Shown here one piece after another: positions 33,138 through 42,662 of a stretch of 64,000 bases of DNA. Origin of the DNA: JBBDRJ01 sp963766295 (GTDB taxonomy: Bacteria > Actinomycetota > JAICYB01); the NCBI GenBank assembly GCA_963766295.1, contig CAVXYW010000002.1:2005909-2069908 (forward strand), given 5' to 3'. Within the stretch, counting starts at the first letter, position 1. Every line of letters starts with the position of its first letter. Both the position numbers and the translations under genes were made by a program. The notes beneath the pieces were generated by a model. It ran no database searches and had not been told where the DNA came from. It saw nothing but the letters and a program-made list of their open reading frames with translations.

Positions 33138-34513
33138 TCGGGAATCCTACGTGGCAACACGACGTGGAATCGGGTGCCCTGTCCGGGAGTCGAGTCCACT
33201 TTCAGCTCGGCGCCGATGAGTTTTGCGTTCTCTTTCGCGATTGACATGCCCAGGCCCGCGCCGACTTTGCCGTCGCGCTGCCGCGCGCGATCTCCGCGCC
33301 AGAACCTGTCGAAGATGTGAGAGATCTCCTCGGCGCTAATGCCGGGACCGTTGTCGGCAACAGTGATCGTGGCGGCGCCGTTGGATCGGTCGAGCGTTAT
33401 GCGGACCTGCTGGCCTCCACCGTGCATAACGGCGTTCTCGACCAGGTTTCCGACGACCCGCTCGAGCCGCGACTTATCGGTGCGCACTACAAGGTGTTCG
33501 GGGCCTTCGATATCCACATCGGTTTCGGGAGCACGGCGACGCACGATCTCCGTCGCAAAATCTCTCAGGTCTACTTCGTCCGAGGACACGTGGACGCCGC
33601 CGGCTTCTGCACGCGTCAACTCAAGTAGGTCGTTGACCAGGCGGCTGAGCGCACGCACTTCGTCCGTAGCGAGCCCGACGGCCTGCGATAGCCGAGGCGG
33701 TAGCCCCTCGACGCGCTCGGCGATGTAGTCGATCGATGTCTTGAGTGTCGTCAACGGAGTGCGCAGCTCGTGAGAGACATCGGAAACGAACTGCAGCTCG
33801 CGCGCGATCCTTAGTTCCAAGGCTTGGGTCATGCGGTTGAAGTCGGCGGCAAGTCTGGCCAGCTCGTCCTCGCCTTCCTCGGATAGGCGGGTGTCGAGGC
33901 CACCTTCGGCCACCTTGCGAGCAGCATCGGCGGCCGCCCGCAGAGGCCGGGTCGTGCGGTCGGCGAGGCGCAAACCGACGGCTCCGGCGATGATCGCCGC
34001 TGCGGCGACAACGCCGATCAGAACCTGCCAGAGCAGCTCGAGCGTCTGGTCGACGCCCTCCATCGAATAGACGAAGTAGACGAAGACCGGCGTAGTCGTT
34101 GCTGGCACACGGGAGCCGAAGGCGAGCTGACGGTGACCGGGCCCCTCGAACACGGCGTACCCAACGTCTCCACCTTCGACGGCTTCTTGCAGCTCGGCCG
34201 GGATTGTTTTCAACGCAACACCGACCGAAGTCGAGTCGGCGGTTCGTCCAGGGACGGTCGCTACTACGTCCGACCCACGCTGTTGAAGCACGCCGAGGTG
34301 GCTGCTTAGCGCCGCAGTGCCTCCGCTCTCTATCCGGTCCTTCAAGAACGTGAGCTCGTCGAAGGTCTGGGACTTCGAACTGTCGATCACCTGACCGACC
34401 AGGACGCGAGCGGTTATGACATAAGTGCCGAAGGCGACGAGCCCGGAGACCAGCACCGCTCCCAAGATGTACGAGAGCGCGATGCGTAGCCGCAACGAGC
34501 GGACGCGGAACAC
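33134..34513 (-). CDS. mtrB: Sensor histidine kinase, MtrB-like
   Basis: 459 residues. TM1 (about 10-32), an extracytoplasmic sensor region (about 35-160), TM2 (about 163-185), HAMP (about 186-238), HisKA with FVSDVSHELRTPLTTLK (phospho-His about 250), and a HATPase with NLVENAVMHGG (N box), DNGPGIS (G1), FDRFWRGD and GAGLGMSIAKE (G2). It autophosphorylates and signals to the adjacent regulator. In relatives MtrAB controls cell-wall and division genes. It is shorter than the mycobacterial MtrB, mainly in the sensor part. Confidence 0.88.
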   Translation of the reverse strand: MFRVRSLRLRIALSYILGAVLVSGLVAFGTYVITARVLVGQVIDSSKSQTFDELTFLKDRIESGGTAALSSHLGVLQQRGSDVVATVPGRTADSTSVGVALKTIPAELQEAVEGGDVGYAVFEGPGHRQLAFGSRVPATTTPVFVYFVYSMEGVDQTLELLWQVLIGVVAAAAIIAGAVGLRLADRTTRPLRAAADAARKVAEGGLDTRLSEEGEDELARLAADFNRMTQALELRIARELQFVSDVSHELRTPLTTLKTSIDYIAERVEGLPPRLSQAVGLATDEVRALSRLVNDLLELTRAEAGGVHVSSDEVDLRDFATEIVRRRAPETDVDIEGPEHLVVRTDKSRLERVVGNLVENAVMHGGGQQVRITLDRSNGAATITVADNGPGISAEEISHIFDRFWRGDRARQRDGKVGAGLGMSIAKENAKLIGAELKVDSTPGQGTRFHVVLPRRIPE

Positions 34514-35203
34514 CTACTCCTCCGCGACCTTGTACCCCATCCCGCGCACCGTTTGGATTATCGCCGGGTCGTGCGGATCGTCTTCGATCTTTGACCGAAG
34601 ACGACGGATGTGAACGTCAACGAGGCGGGCGTCTCCGAAGTAGTCGTAACCCCAAACCTCGGACAGAAGCTGCTCGCGAGAGAAGATGCGCCCGGCTTTC
34701 GAAGCCAGTGTCGTCAGCAACCGGAACTCGGTTCGAGTTAGCGACAACTGCTCGCCATTGCGGCGCACCACGCCTTCGTCCGGACGGATCTCGAGCGGGC
34801 CGACCCGGTACACCGTGGGCGCGTCTTCGTCCTCATCGGCCTGCGCCCGGCGGAGCAATGAGCGCATTCGCGCCAATAGCTCCCTCATCTCGAAGGGCTT
34901 GGTGACGTAGTCGTCGGCACCCGACTCCAGGCCGACGACCACATCGATCGTGTCGCTCTTGGCTGTGAGCAGGATGATCGGAAGGTTGGACGTCTTTCGG
35001 ATCTCACGCGCGAGCTCGAACCCGTCCCGGCCCGGAAGCATCACGTCGAGGACCATCAGGTCCGGCACGTTCTTGCGGATGGCCTCGAGGGCCTCCTCCG
35101 CGTCTACGGCCGTATCAACGACATAGCCCTCCTCTTCGAGGGCCATCCTCGTTATCTCCCTTATGGATCGGTCGTCGTCGACGACCAGCAGCCTGTGACT
35201 CAT
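34514..35203 (-). CDS. mtrA: OmpR-family response regulator, MtrA-like
   Basis: 229 residues from ATG 35203, preceded by AGGAGAG. The receiver has LLVVDDDRSIRE, the phospho-Asp in DLMVLDVMLPGRDG, LLTAKSD and DDYVTKPFEMRELLAR. The C-terminal winged helix has LSLTRTEFRLLTTLASKAG, REQLLSEVWGYDYFGDARLV, VHIRRLRSKIE and VRGMGYK. Longer in-frame starts would run into the divergent acyl-CoA dehydrogenase gene. The stop abuts the mtrB start. The 70-base gap to 35274 must hold both divergent promoters. Confidence 0.9.
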   Translation of the reverse strand: MSHRLLVVDDDRSIREITRMALEEEGYVVDTAVDAEEALEAIRKNVPDLMVLDVMLPGRDGFELAREIRKTSNLPIILLTAKSDTIDVVVGLESGADDYVTKPFEMRELLARMRSLLRRAQADEDEDAPTVYRVGPLEIRPDEGVVRRNGEQLSLTRTEFRLLTTLASKAGRIFSREQLLSEVWGYDYFGDARLVDVHIRRLRSKIEDDPHDPAIIQTVRGMGYKVAEE

Positions 35204-35273
35204 CTCTCCTAGTGTCCCTCTACTTCCGGGGAGTACGGTTGCACATTCCAGGCCCGAGCATCCAGGCGTCAGA

Positions 35274-36539
35274 ATGTCTGGCGTGACCGCAACCGTTACC
35301 GCCGAGCAGGTGAGGGCCGAGGCTCGCGCCTGGATCGAAGAGCACTGGAACCCCGATCTGCCCTTGATCGAGTGGCGGAACCTGCTCGTCGACTCGGGGT
35401 GGGCCGCACCGTCATGGCCTGCTGAGTTCTGCGGACGCGGGCTGCCCGAAGCGATGGACGCGGTCGTCGAGCAGGAACTGGCCCGATCGGGCGCCGTTGG
35501 AACGCCAACCGGAGTCGGCATGGGACTGGCGGCGCCGACGATCCTTCTTCACGGATCGGACGACCTGAAGTCGCGGCTTCTAAAGCCCATCCTCACCGGC
35601 GAGCACGTGTGGTGCCAGTTGTTCAGCGAGCCGGGAAGCGGATCGGACCTCGCCGGGCTGACGTCACATGCGGAGCTGCACGGAGATGAGTGGATCGTCA
35701 ACGGACAGAAGGTCTGGAACACCAGCGCTCATCACGCCGATTACGGATTGCTCGTCGCTCGCACGGACTGGGACGTCCCCAAACACCAGGGCGTCTCGTA
35801 CTTCGCGATGCCGATGAAGCAACCGGGCATCGAGGTGCGTCCGCTTCGTCAGGCCAACGGCTATTCGTCCTTCAACGAGGTTTTCATGAGCGACGCGCGC
35901 GTGCCGGCGTCAAACGTAGTGGGCGAAATCGGCAAGGGATGGACGGTGGCGATGATGACGCTCGCTCAGGAGCGCCGCGCGTTCGCCCGTTTCGGTTTAC
36001 GCGGGAAGTCGAAACGCGGAGAAGGACGAGCTGTGAGCGAAGCGGAAGCGGAGGCCGACGCGTACTTCAGCTCCTACGTTTGGTATCCGCAACGCACCGG
36101 TCGAGTAGACCTCGTGATCGAAAGGGCGCAGGCCGCCGGCGTCAACACAGATCCTGTAATCCGTCAGAAGATCGCGAAGCTCTTGAGCATGCAACGCGCA
36201 GCGCAGTGGACAACTGAACGTGCGCTGGCTGCAGCGAAGGCCGGTCGGGCCCCGGGACCCGAAGGATCGATCGGCAAGTTGATGGCGAGTGAGGTGGCGC
36301 GGGCTGCCGCCGAAGTGCACGGGTTGATCGCCGGCGCTTCGGGATTGGTTGCGGGCCAAGATGCTCCGCTCGACGGGCTCATAACCGAGGTGCTCATCTC
36401 CGTTCCAGCTATTTCGATCGCCGGCGGAACCGACGAGATCCAGCGCAACATCCTCGGTGAGCGCGTGCTCGGGCTCCCGAAGGAGCCGCAGCTCGACAAG
36501 GACATGCCCTTCCGCGAAGTCCCGCGAGGCAGTCGTTGA
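35274..36539 (+). CDS. Acyl-CoA dehydrogenase
   Basis: 421 residues, FAD flavoenzyme that oxidises acyl-CoA to the enoyl-CoA. Motifs: WCQLFSEPGSGSDLAGLTSH (FAD/substrate signature), WIVNGQKVWNTSAHHADYGL, GYSSFNEVFMSDARVPASNV, and the C-terminal IAGGTDEIQRNILGERVLGL. The length suits the long N-terminal-domain bacterial type (FadE-like). Its stop overlaps the TTG of the next gene, so they form an operon. The exact substrate cannot be told. Confidence 0.9.
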   Translation: MSGVTATVTAEQVRAEARAWIEEHWNPDLPLIEWRNLLVDSGWAAPSWPAEFCGRGLPEAMDAVVEQELARSGAVGTPTGVGMGLAAPTILLHGSDDLKSRLLKPILTGEHVWCQLFSEPGSGSDLAGLTSHAELHGDEWIVNGQKVWNTSAHHADYGLLVARTDWDVPKHQGVSYFAMPMKQPGIEVRPLRQANGYSSFNEVFMSDARVPASNVVGEIGKGWTVAMMTLAQERRAFARFGLRGKSKRGEGRAVSEAEAEADAYFSSYVWYPQRTGRVDLVIERAQAAGVNTDPVIRQKIAKLLSMQRAAQWTTERALAAAKAGRAPGPEGSIGKLMASEVARAAAEVHGLIAGASGLVAGQDAPLDGLITEVLISVPAISIAGGTDEIQRNILGERVLGLPKEPQLDKDMPFREVPRGSR

Positions 36540-37549
36540 CCGTACCGAGTCGTCCCCTCGGTAATCAGGGCTTGGTGGTCTCGGCACAGGGTCTGGGTTG
36601 CATGGGCATGAGCGAGTTCTACGGCGCAGCCGATCCCGACGAGAGCGTCGCGACCATCAATCGCGCGCTCGACATAGGCGTGACTTTCTTGGACACAGCC
36701 GACGTCTACGGACCGCATACGAACGAAGAGCTCATTGGCCGCACGATCGGCGACAGGCGCAACGAGGTCGTCCTCGCGACGAAGTTCGGAATCGTTCGAG
36801 GTGGAGCGGACAACCCAACCAAATCTGGGGTGAACGGCTCGCCCGACTACGTCCGATCTGCCTGTGATGCATCCCTTCAGCGCCTCGGGCTCGATCACGT
36901 CGATCTCTACTACCAGCACCGAGTCGATACCGACGTCCCGATCGAAGAAACCGTCGGAGCGATGGCCGGATTGATCGAAGAGGGCAAGGTTCGATACATC
37001 GGCCTCTCCGAAGCGGGACCGAACACGATCCGCCGCGCACACGCGACGCACCCGATAAGCGCATTGCAAAGTGAGTGGTCGCTGTGGGCACGTGATCTCG
37101 AAAACGAAGTGGTCGGGACGGCGCGGGAGCTCGGTATCGGAATCGTCGCGTACAGCCCGTTGGGGCGTGGATTCCTTACCGGTCAGATCAAGAGTCCGGA
37201 CGACTTCGCAACCAACGACTTCCGTCGGTTCTTACCACGCTTCTCAGGCGAGAACTTCGCCCGCAACCTCGAACTGGTTGATCAAGTCCGATCTCTGGCC
37301 GAGCAGAAGGGATGCAAGGCCGGACAACTAGCACTGGCCTGGGTGCACGCACAGGGCGACGATGTCGTCCCGATCCCGGGAACAAAACGGCGCACATATC
37401 TCGAAGAGAACGTCGCGGCTTTGGAAATCGAGCTCACGGCGGACGAGATGACGCAGCTCGACTCGATCATGGGGCCCAATGCGATCGCCGGCGACCGCTA
37501 CGGCGACATGACCTGGGTCCGGCGCGAGAGCGCTCCAGCATCTGGCTAG
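36536..37549 (+). CDS. Aldo/keto reductase
   Basis: 337 residues. The catalytic tetrad is visible: Asp and Tyr in FLDTADVYG, Lys in VLATKFGIV, and His in VDLYYQHRVD. The NADPH-binding C-terminus has VPIPGTKRRTYLEENVAAL. GLGCMGMSEFYG at the start is typical of the AKR13/YajO-like group. TTG start (TTGA overlap with the previous stop). The stop overlaps the convergent TfoX-like gene by 4 bases. Confidence 0.9.
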   Translation: MTVPSRPLGNQGLVVSAQGLGCMGMSEFYGAADPDESVATINRALDIGVTFLDTADVYGPHTNEELIGRTIGDRRNEVVLATKFGIVRGGADNPTKSGVNGSPDYVRSACDASLQRLGLDHVDLYYQHRVDTDVPIEETVGAMAGLIEEGKVRYIGLSEAGPNTIRRAHATHPISALQSEWSLWARDLENEVVGTARELGIGIVAYSPLGRGFLTGQIKSPDDFATNDFRRFLPRFSGENFARNLELVDQVRSLAEQKGCKAGQLALAWVHAQGDDVVPIPGTKRRTYLEENVAALEIELTADEMTQLDSIMGPNAIAGDRYGDMTWVRRESAPASG

Positions 37550-37887
37550 CGCTTCTTACCCTTCTTGGGAAGCGTCAACGCGAAGATCAGAGCCCGTTCC
37601 GTCCACGCCTCGAGGTTCTTGCGCGTGCGGGAGCCCGCCGGACCGACGAAGACATAGCCCGTCATCGGACGGCCGGTGAAGTCCATCGGTCGCGCATGCG
37701 GACGCGAAAGCGCTTCAGGGTGGTCGTCCGGGCCGACGCGAACCATCAGGTCGTCGTCGGAAACGCCGATGAACATGTTCCCGTTCACCATGAAGGCCAA
37801 GCCACCGAACATCTTCCGCTCGGTGATGTCTCGTCGGGGCTCGAGCAACTCCCGGATGCGGTCACCGAGCTTCTCGTCGTACGCCAC
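37546..37887 (-). CDS. TfoX N-terminal domain protein
   Basis: 113 residues. RKMFGGLAFMVNGNMFIGVS and DLMVRVGPDDHPEAL are the TfoX_N signature. MTGYVFVGPAGSRTRKNLEAW follows, a common ending of the small stand-alone actinobacterial version. Only the N-terminal half of competence regulator TfoX is present, so a competence role should not be assumed. The C-terminus is lysine-rich. Confidence 0.85.
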   Translation of the reverse strand: MAYDEKLGDRIRELLEPRRDITERKMFGGLAFMVNGNMFIGVSDDDLMVRVGPDDHPEALSRPHARPMDFTGRPMTGYVFVGPAGSRTRKNLEAWTERALIFALTLPKKGKKR

Positions 37888-37921
37888 TCCAGGTCTCCTC
37901 GTTCACTGACACGATAGGCAT

Positions 37922-39133
37922 ATGTCCGACCTTGCCCGCTGGGTGCACGAACATGCGATCGTTCTTGACCGAGAGAGCGTCGCAACCCAGGACGTCAGCA
38001 TCATGTCGGGATTCGACGAGCTACTCGAAGGAAAGCGTTTCGCCTACATCGGCGAGTCGAATCACTTCGTCCGCGAGAAGTACGCCTATCGAATGTTGAT
38101 GGCCCGATACCTGCACTCGCGGGGTTGGCGTGTATTCGGCGAAGAGCTGAGCTGGTCGGACGGAATCAGGGTCGGCCGGTTCCTCGAGACGGGAGACGAG
38201 TCGTGGCTCGACATGGTCACGGCGTACGGGTACCGAGGAGATGAACGCGACGACCGCGACGACTCCCCCACCGGGATCCTGGCTGAAGGTTGGAACGAAC
38301 CCAACCCGGCGTTCAGGGCCCAGCAAATCCGGTTCGCACACGCACTTCGCGAGCTCGAGGGCATCAGGTTCTTCGGGTTCGATATCGACTACATACCGTC
38401 ATCGGGGTACCAGCACGTCATCGAGTTCCTTCTTGCCGGCGGCGAACACGTGCTCGCTGCGTCTTTCGGCCGCTCGCCGGGTGAAACGATCGAGCAGGAG
38501 ATCGAACGGTTAACCCGCGCTGTCGACTCGATCGACCAAGGCGCCGACACCGAGCTCATTCGAGCAGCTAAAACGCTGAGGGACAGCCACCGTTACGCGG
38601 CTACCGCGTACACGGCATCCAGCTACGAGGCGCTACGCGAACCGATGGCTCTGCGCGAAACCGTTATGCACGAGCACCTGGATCACGTGATCGCACGTGA
38701 AAGGCCGCGAGCGAAGATCGCGCTCTTTAGTCACAACCTGCACCTCGCACGGGACGACTCGGCGATCACCGACCTCGTTGGCGGAGTCGGGCCGGGCGGA
38801 AATCGGATCGATTCGATCGGGACGTATCTGAGCAAGCGAAATCCGGATGAGGTCTTCACAATCTGGATGCTCGAGAGCGAAGGTCGCCACTCGTCACCCA
38901 TGAAGTCTTTGGGAAGCGATGTGCACGCCCCCGCCGGATCCTTGAATGCCGAGCTGGCGTCTTGCGGGCATGACGCCTTCGTCGTTCCGACCCGATCGAA
39001 GGATGGACTTTCCAGTCCATTCGCCGACGAATGGGAGATCGCGATGATGCACGGCTCGCGAGTGCGCGCAAGGGTCGTCGGTCAGACCGACGCGATCTTC
39101 TTCCAGCGACGCATTACACCGCTGCAGAGCTAA
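37922..39133 (+). CDS. Erythromycin esterase-like family protein
   Basis: 403 residues. Family landmarks: FAYIGESNHFVREKYAYRML, where the conserved His stands in SNHF, WRVFGEELSWSDG with the conserved Glu, a central FFGFDIDYIPSSGY, and ALFSHNLHLARDDS matching the HNxH segment. EreA/EreC members hydrolyse the macrolide lactone; many chromosomal homologues have unknown substrates, so resistance is not claimed. No signal peptide is seen. The stop overlaps the convergent MMPL gene. Confidence 0.8.
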   Translation: MSDLARWVHEHAIVLDRESVATQDVSIMSGFDELLEGKRFAYIGESNHFVREKYAYRMLMARYLHSRGWRVFGEELSWSDGIRVGRFLETGDESWLDMVTAYGYRGDERDDRDDSPTGILAEGWNEPNPAFRAQQIRFAHALRELEGIRFFGFDIDYIPSSGYQHVIEFLLAGGEHVLAASFGRSPGETIEQEIERLTRAVDSIDQGADTELIRAAKTLRDSHRYAATAYTASSYEALREPMALRETVMHEHLDHVIARERPRAKIALFSHNLHLARDDSAITDLVGGVGPGGNRIDSIGTYLSKRNPDEVFTIWMLESEGRHSSPMKSLGSDVHAPAGSLNAELASCGHDAFVVPTRSKDGLSSPFADEWEIAMMHGSRVRARVVGQTDAIFFQRRITPLQS

Positions 39134-41469
39134 GGGCGCGGACCCGTCTTCCGAGCGGGCTTTTTCTTCGCTGTGGTTTTTCGCGTAGCCGGCTTTCGCG
39201 CCGCCGGCTTCTTCTTCGATGTAGAAGCCTTGGCCTTCGGGCGTGCGACTTTCTTTGTAGCGGGTCGCGTTACACCTCGCGCCGCACGCACCGTCTCCGG
39301 CACGACAGGTGTTGCCGGTGCATCGGCAACGACGTCGGGCACCCGCTCGATCGAAACCTTCGGGATGATCCGGTCGAGCCAATGAGGCAGCCACCAGTTC
39401 GCATCGCCGAAGAGTTCCATCAGCGACGGCACCACGACCATCCGTATCAGAGTCGCGTCCAGGAAGATCGCGACTGCGAGCCCCAGTCCGAAGAGCTTGA
39501 TAGTTCGCTCTCCGCCGAAGATCACGAAAGACAGGAACAACGTGACCATGATCGCGGCCGCAGCCGTTATCACGCGTGCCGTTGCCGCCAGACCGTCCGC
39601 CACCGCGATGTCGTTACGCTTTGAGCGCAGGTACTCCTCGCGGATCCGAGACATGAGGAATACCTCGTAGTCCATCGATAAGCCGAACAGGATCGCGAAA
39701 AGCATCATCGGCAGGAACGGTTCGATCGGTCCGGTGCGCTCTACACCGAAAACGTCCTTGAGCCAGCCCCATTGGAAGATCGCGACGATGATCCCGTATG
39801 AGGCCCCGATGCCGAGCATGTTCACGATGGCCGCCTTCAACGGGATGAGGAGCGACCTGAAGACCACCATCAAGAGCAAGAACGACAGGACGACGACGGC
39901 GCCGATGAAGAACGGGAGCCGTCTCTCGAGGTAGTTGCTCATGTCGACGAAGGCGGCGGTGAAGCCGCCGACATGAATGGTCGGCCCGTCCGGACCGACG
40001 AGTCGAGGCAACTCATCGTGGAGCCGCTCCACAAGCTTCTGCGTCTCCTCGTCCTGAGGTGCGCTCCGCGGGATAACGGTCATCACAGCGGCATCTCCGT
40101 CGGGACTGGTGCGCGGCGGCGAAACGAAGGCCACCCCTTCGATGTTGGCGATGGACGATGAGATCGTGGCCAACGTGATCGTGTCGTCCGGCGAGTTGAT
40201 CTCGGCAGCGAGAACGAATGGTCCGTTGAAGCCGGCACCAAAACCTTCGGCCAGCAAGTCGTACGCACGGCGGGCGCTGGTCGTCTCCGGATCGTTCCCT
40301 TCGTCGGAGAAACCGAGCCTTATCGAGAAGAACGGAATGGCCAGGACCAAAAGGATCAACGACCCGGCTACAGCCGCCGGCCATGGGCGGCGCTGGACGA
40401 TACGGCTCCACCTGAACCAGAACGAGTCGCGGTGGTCACTCTCGTCTCGATGCAGGAACGGAACGCGCAAGCTGTCGATCGCGTGTCCGGCGAAACCCAA
40501 CACGGCCGGGAGCAATGTGACCGACGCGATCATGATCACCAGGACGGTGAACGACGCACCGACGGCCAGTCCTTGGACGAACTCAAGACCTATAAGGAAC
40601 AGCCCAAGAAGCGATATGACCACCGTGATCCCGGCGAACAACACCGCCCGCCCGGCCGTCGTTATAGAAAGAGCGACAGAGTCCTCGGGACTCATTCCTG
40701 AATGGAGGGCTTGGCGGTAACGCGTGACGATGAACAACGCGTAGTCGATCCCGACGCCAAGTCCGATCATGCCGGCCAGTTGGGGTGCGAACTCCGGTAT
40801 GTCGAGGAAGTGCGCGAATAGCCCGATCCCACCGATACCGATCAACAATCCGAAGATCGCCGTCATGATCGGCAGGCCCATCGCGATGACGGAACCGAAC
40901 GCGACTAGAAGGATCACGATCGCGGCTAGAACACCTACACCTTCTTGGAAGCCGCCCTGCTCCTGGTCGGAGAACCGTACGACTGTTCCGCCCAGTTCCA
41001 CCTGAACGCCGGCCGGCAACTGGGTTTCTTCGATGCGGTCGCGCATCTCGTCGACTTCATCCTTGGGAAAGTCGGGACCGATTACGGACAGTGCGATCGA
41101 GGCGAACGCAACCTTGCGGTCGGGCGAAATAGTCGGAAGGCCGGGTTCATATGGACTCGAAACTTCCGCGACGTGTTCGAAACGCTCAAGGTCTGCGAAT
41201 AGCTGCTCCATGGGTAGCCGTACCGCTGGGTCGTCGACGCCGCTGGGGGCCTTGAATACGACACGGGCCGTGTCGCCCGACTGTGCCGGGAAACGGTCTT
41301 CCAATAGATCGAAAGCTTCCTGCGAGTCCGAGTCCGGCAGGCGGAAGTCGGTGTTCAGATCGGCGCCGGCCGTCTGGCCGACGATGAAGACGCCGAAGCC
41401 GGCAACGATCCACAAGATGAGGGTCAGCCAGCGGCGCTTGTAGCAAGAACGGGCGAGCGTATCGAGCAC
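39130..41469 (-). CDS. MMPL-family RND transporter with Lys/Ala-rich tail
   Basis: 779 residues, GTG start with GGAG about 9 bases before it. Two repeats of one membrane helix, an external domain, and five helices are present. The proton-relay Asp-Tyr pairs are seen in GLGVGIDYALFIV and GLSMDYEVFLMSRIREEYL, as in MmpL3. Such exporters move lipids or hydrophobic compounds across the membrane. After the last helix a cytoplasmic tail (about 715-779) is made almost wholly of Lys, Ala, Thr, Pro and Arg (KKKPAARKPATRKTTAKKK), like histone H1. A small inverted repeat at 41524-41538 lies upstream. Confidence 0.9.
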   Translation of the reverse strand: MLDTLARSCYKRRWLTLILWIVAGFGVFIVGQTAGADLNTDFRLPDSDSQEAFDLLEDRFPAQSGDTARVVFKAPSGVDDPAVRLPMEQLFADLERFEHVAEVSSPYEPGLPTISPDRKVAFASIALSVIGPDFPKDEVDEMRDRIEETQLPAGVQVELGGTVVRFSDQEQGGFQEGVGVLAAIVILLVAFGSVIAMGLPIMTAIFGLLIGIGGIGLFAHFLDIPEFAPQLAGMIGLGVGIDYALFIVTRYRQALHSGMSPEDSVALSITTAGRAVLFAGITVVISLLGLFLIGLEFVQGLAVGASFTVLVIMIASVTLLPAVLGFAGHAIDSLRVPFLHRDESDHRDSFWFRWSRIVQRRPWPAAVAGSLILLVLAIPFFSIRLGFSDEGNDPETTSARRAYDLLAEGFGAGFNGPFVLAAEINSPDDTITLATISSSIANIEGVAFVSPPRTSPDGDAAVMTVIPRSAPQDEETQKLVERLHDELPRLVGPDGPTIHVGGFTAAFVDMSNYLERRLPFFIGAVVVLSFLLLMVVFRSLLIPLKAAIVNMLGIGASYGIIVAIFQWGWLKDVFGVERTGPIEPFLPMMLFAILFGLSMDYEVFLMSRIREEYLRSKRNDIAVADGLAATARVITAAAAIMVTLFLSFVIFGGERTIKLFGLGLAVAIFLDATLIRMVVVPSLMELFGDANWWLPHWLDRIIPKVSIERVPDVVADAPATPVVPETVRAARGVTRPATKKVARPKAKASTSKKKPAARKPATRKTTAKKKPARKTGPRP

Positions 41470-41523
41470 GTTCGATCACTCCAACGGGTTGGGGATGGGA
41501 AGCGAGGACATGTTACGCGTTCA

Positions 41524-41538
41524 CTGACTCGCGGTCAG
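41524..41538. promoter_or_regulatory. Short inverted repeat upstream of the MMPL gene
   Basis: CTGAC-TCGCG-GTCAG, 5-bp arms around 5 bases, 55 bases upstream of the MMPL start and touching the end of the upstream gene. It resembles a small operator, for instance for a TetR-type regulator, but no regulator gene is nearby. Weak evidence. Confidence 0.2.
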
Positions 41539-42008
41539 CGACCGGTCACATGGATACTTGTGACGATCTCGGGGTCGTAGGACACGTGCCGGTTGTCTAC
41601 GTACTCCACCTCCACCTGATGCCGACCCTTTGCGAGATCAAATGTTGCTTCTTTCGCGTAAGGCATCTGCTGCAGCTCGCCGTCGACATAGAGGTGCAGG
41701 TGTCCGCCTTCTCGGTCGGCAGGACTCGCAGCGATCGGAGCGTTGATCCGGACGCGAAACCGTATCGATTCTCCTGCTTCGACAAAAGAACCCGACCGAG
41801 GCTCGACGATCGCGATCGAAACGTTTGCCGGACGATCCGACGGAATCTTCACCCAAACGAACGCGGCGACCAGCACTAATGCGCCGAATGCGATCAGGAA
41901 CTCGCCGGCGAGGCGGGCTTGGCCTCTTCGGAAGAAGAGGCCAACCCCACCCGCGAGGACGAGTGCTGCGGAGCCTGCAAGCAGGCCCCGCAGCACAACC
42001 GCACTCAT
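41535..42008 (-). CDS. Membrane-anchored protein of the copper module, unknown family
   Basis: 157 residues. Two membrane helices (about 5-25 and 36-54) are followed by an external beta domain with RFRVRINAPIAASP, GGHLHLYVDGELQQMPYAK and GRHQVEVEYVDNRHVSYDPE. The His-rich strand (HLHLYVDG) resembles small exported metal-associated domains. The ATG overlaps the ycnI stop by 4 bases, so it belongs with ycnI and copC-copD. A copper role is inferred from context only. Confidence 0.6.
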   Translation of the reverse strand: MSAVVLRGLLAGSAALVLAGGVGLFFRRGQARLAGEFLIAFGALVLVAAFVWVKIPSDRPANVSIAIVEPRSGSFVEAGESIRFRVRINAPIAASPADREGGHLHLYVDGELQQMPYAKEATFDLAKGRHQVEVEYVDNRHVSYDPEIVTSIHVTGR

Positions 42009-42649
42009 ACGCGCTGCCGCGCCAAGGCGAAGATCAACGCGATCGCGCCGAGAACCGCGCCCACGATCCCGAAGATCAGCCCGAGGTCGGCACCGTCGTC
42101 GCCGTCCTTCGCGAGCTCGGCGAGCAGCGCGACTTGTCCGGTCTCCGCGTCTTCGCCGAAGTCGACGACGCTCACCCGTGCTGCCGGCTCATCGGCGTCC
42201 GCTGGTCCGGACCAGTTGACGACTTCGTTCGAGCTGTAGGTCTGAACGGCGGGGAACACAAGCGGCTCGCCTGCTTCTTCCGGCATCCGGGCGGAGAAGG
42301 GGAACTCAACGAACTCACCCGGGTCGACCGGCCCACCGGACCACGTCGCGGTGTCGACCGTGTCCGTGATCGAATCGCCACCTTCTCCTTCGACGGGCGT
42401 GGCGAGCTTTCGCATCGTCACCGTGCGCTCCCAGCCCGGCACGTCCTGGAAGCTCACGAAAGTAAGGTCCGGAAACTTGACCTCGACCTTCACCGTGCCT
42501 GCGTCGTCCCGCTCGTTGGGAACACGCACGACGAACTTCGCGAACGAACCGGACGGTGCCTCGCGCGGCTGAACCGTAACGTGCGCGATGGCCGGCCCTC
42601 CCACAGCAAAGATCGAAGCAGCAGCAAGTACCACGATTACCTTTCTCAA
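42005..42649 (-). CDS. ycnI: YcnI-family (DUF1775) copper-binding protein
   Basis: 214 residues from TTG 42649, chosen because AAAGGAG stands 8 bases before it and it gives a good signal peptide (RKVIVVLAAASIFAVGGPAI). Cleavage after AIA leaves an N-terminal His, the known Cu(II) ligand in YcnI, followed by VTVQPREAP, VPNERDDAG and VPGWERTVTMRKL with the conserved Glu and Trp. One C-terminal membrane helix (LIFGIVGAVLGAIALIFALA) anchors it outside. It lies 13 bases after the copC-copD stop. Confidence 0.88.
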   Translation of the reverse strand: MRKVIVVLAAASIFAVGGPAIAHVTVQPREAPSGSFAKFVVRVPNERDDAGTVKVEVKFPDLTFVSFQDVPGWERTVTMRKLATPVEGEGGDSITDTVDTATWSGGPVDPGEFVEFPFSARMPEEAGEPLVFPAVQTYSSNEVVNWSGPADADEPAARVSVVDFGEDAETGQVALLAELAKDGDDGADLGLIFGIVGAVLGAIALIFALARQRV

Positions 42650-42662
42650 ATCGATGTCTCCT

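Noticed and set aside
37546..37887. Natural competence regulator
   Set aside because: Only the TfoX N-terminal domain is present, and stand-alone copies are widespread without competence genes.
37922..39133. Acquired macrolide resistance gene
   Set aside because: The protein belongs to the broad esterase-like family, but nothing mobile surrounds it and the substrate cannot be read from sequence.
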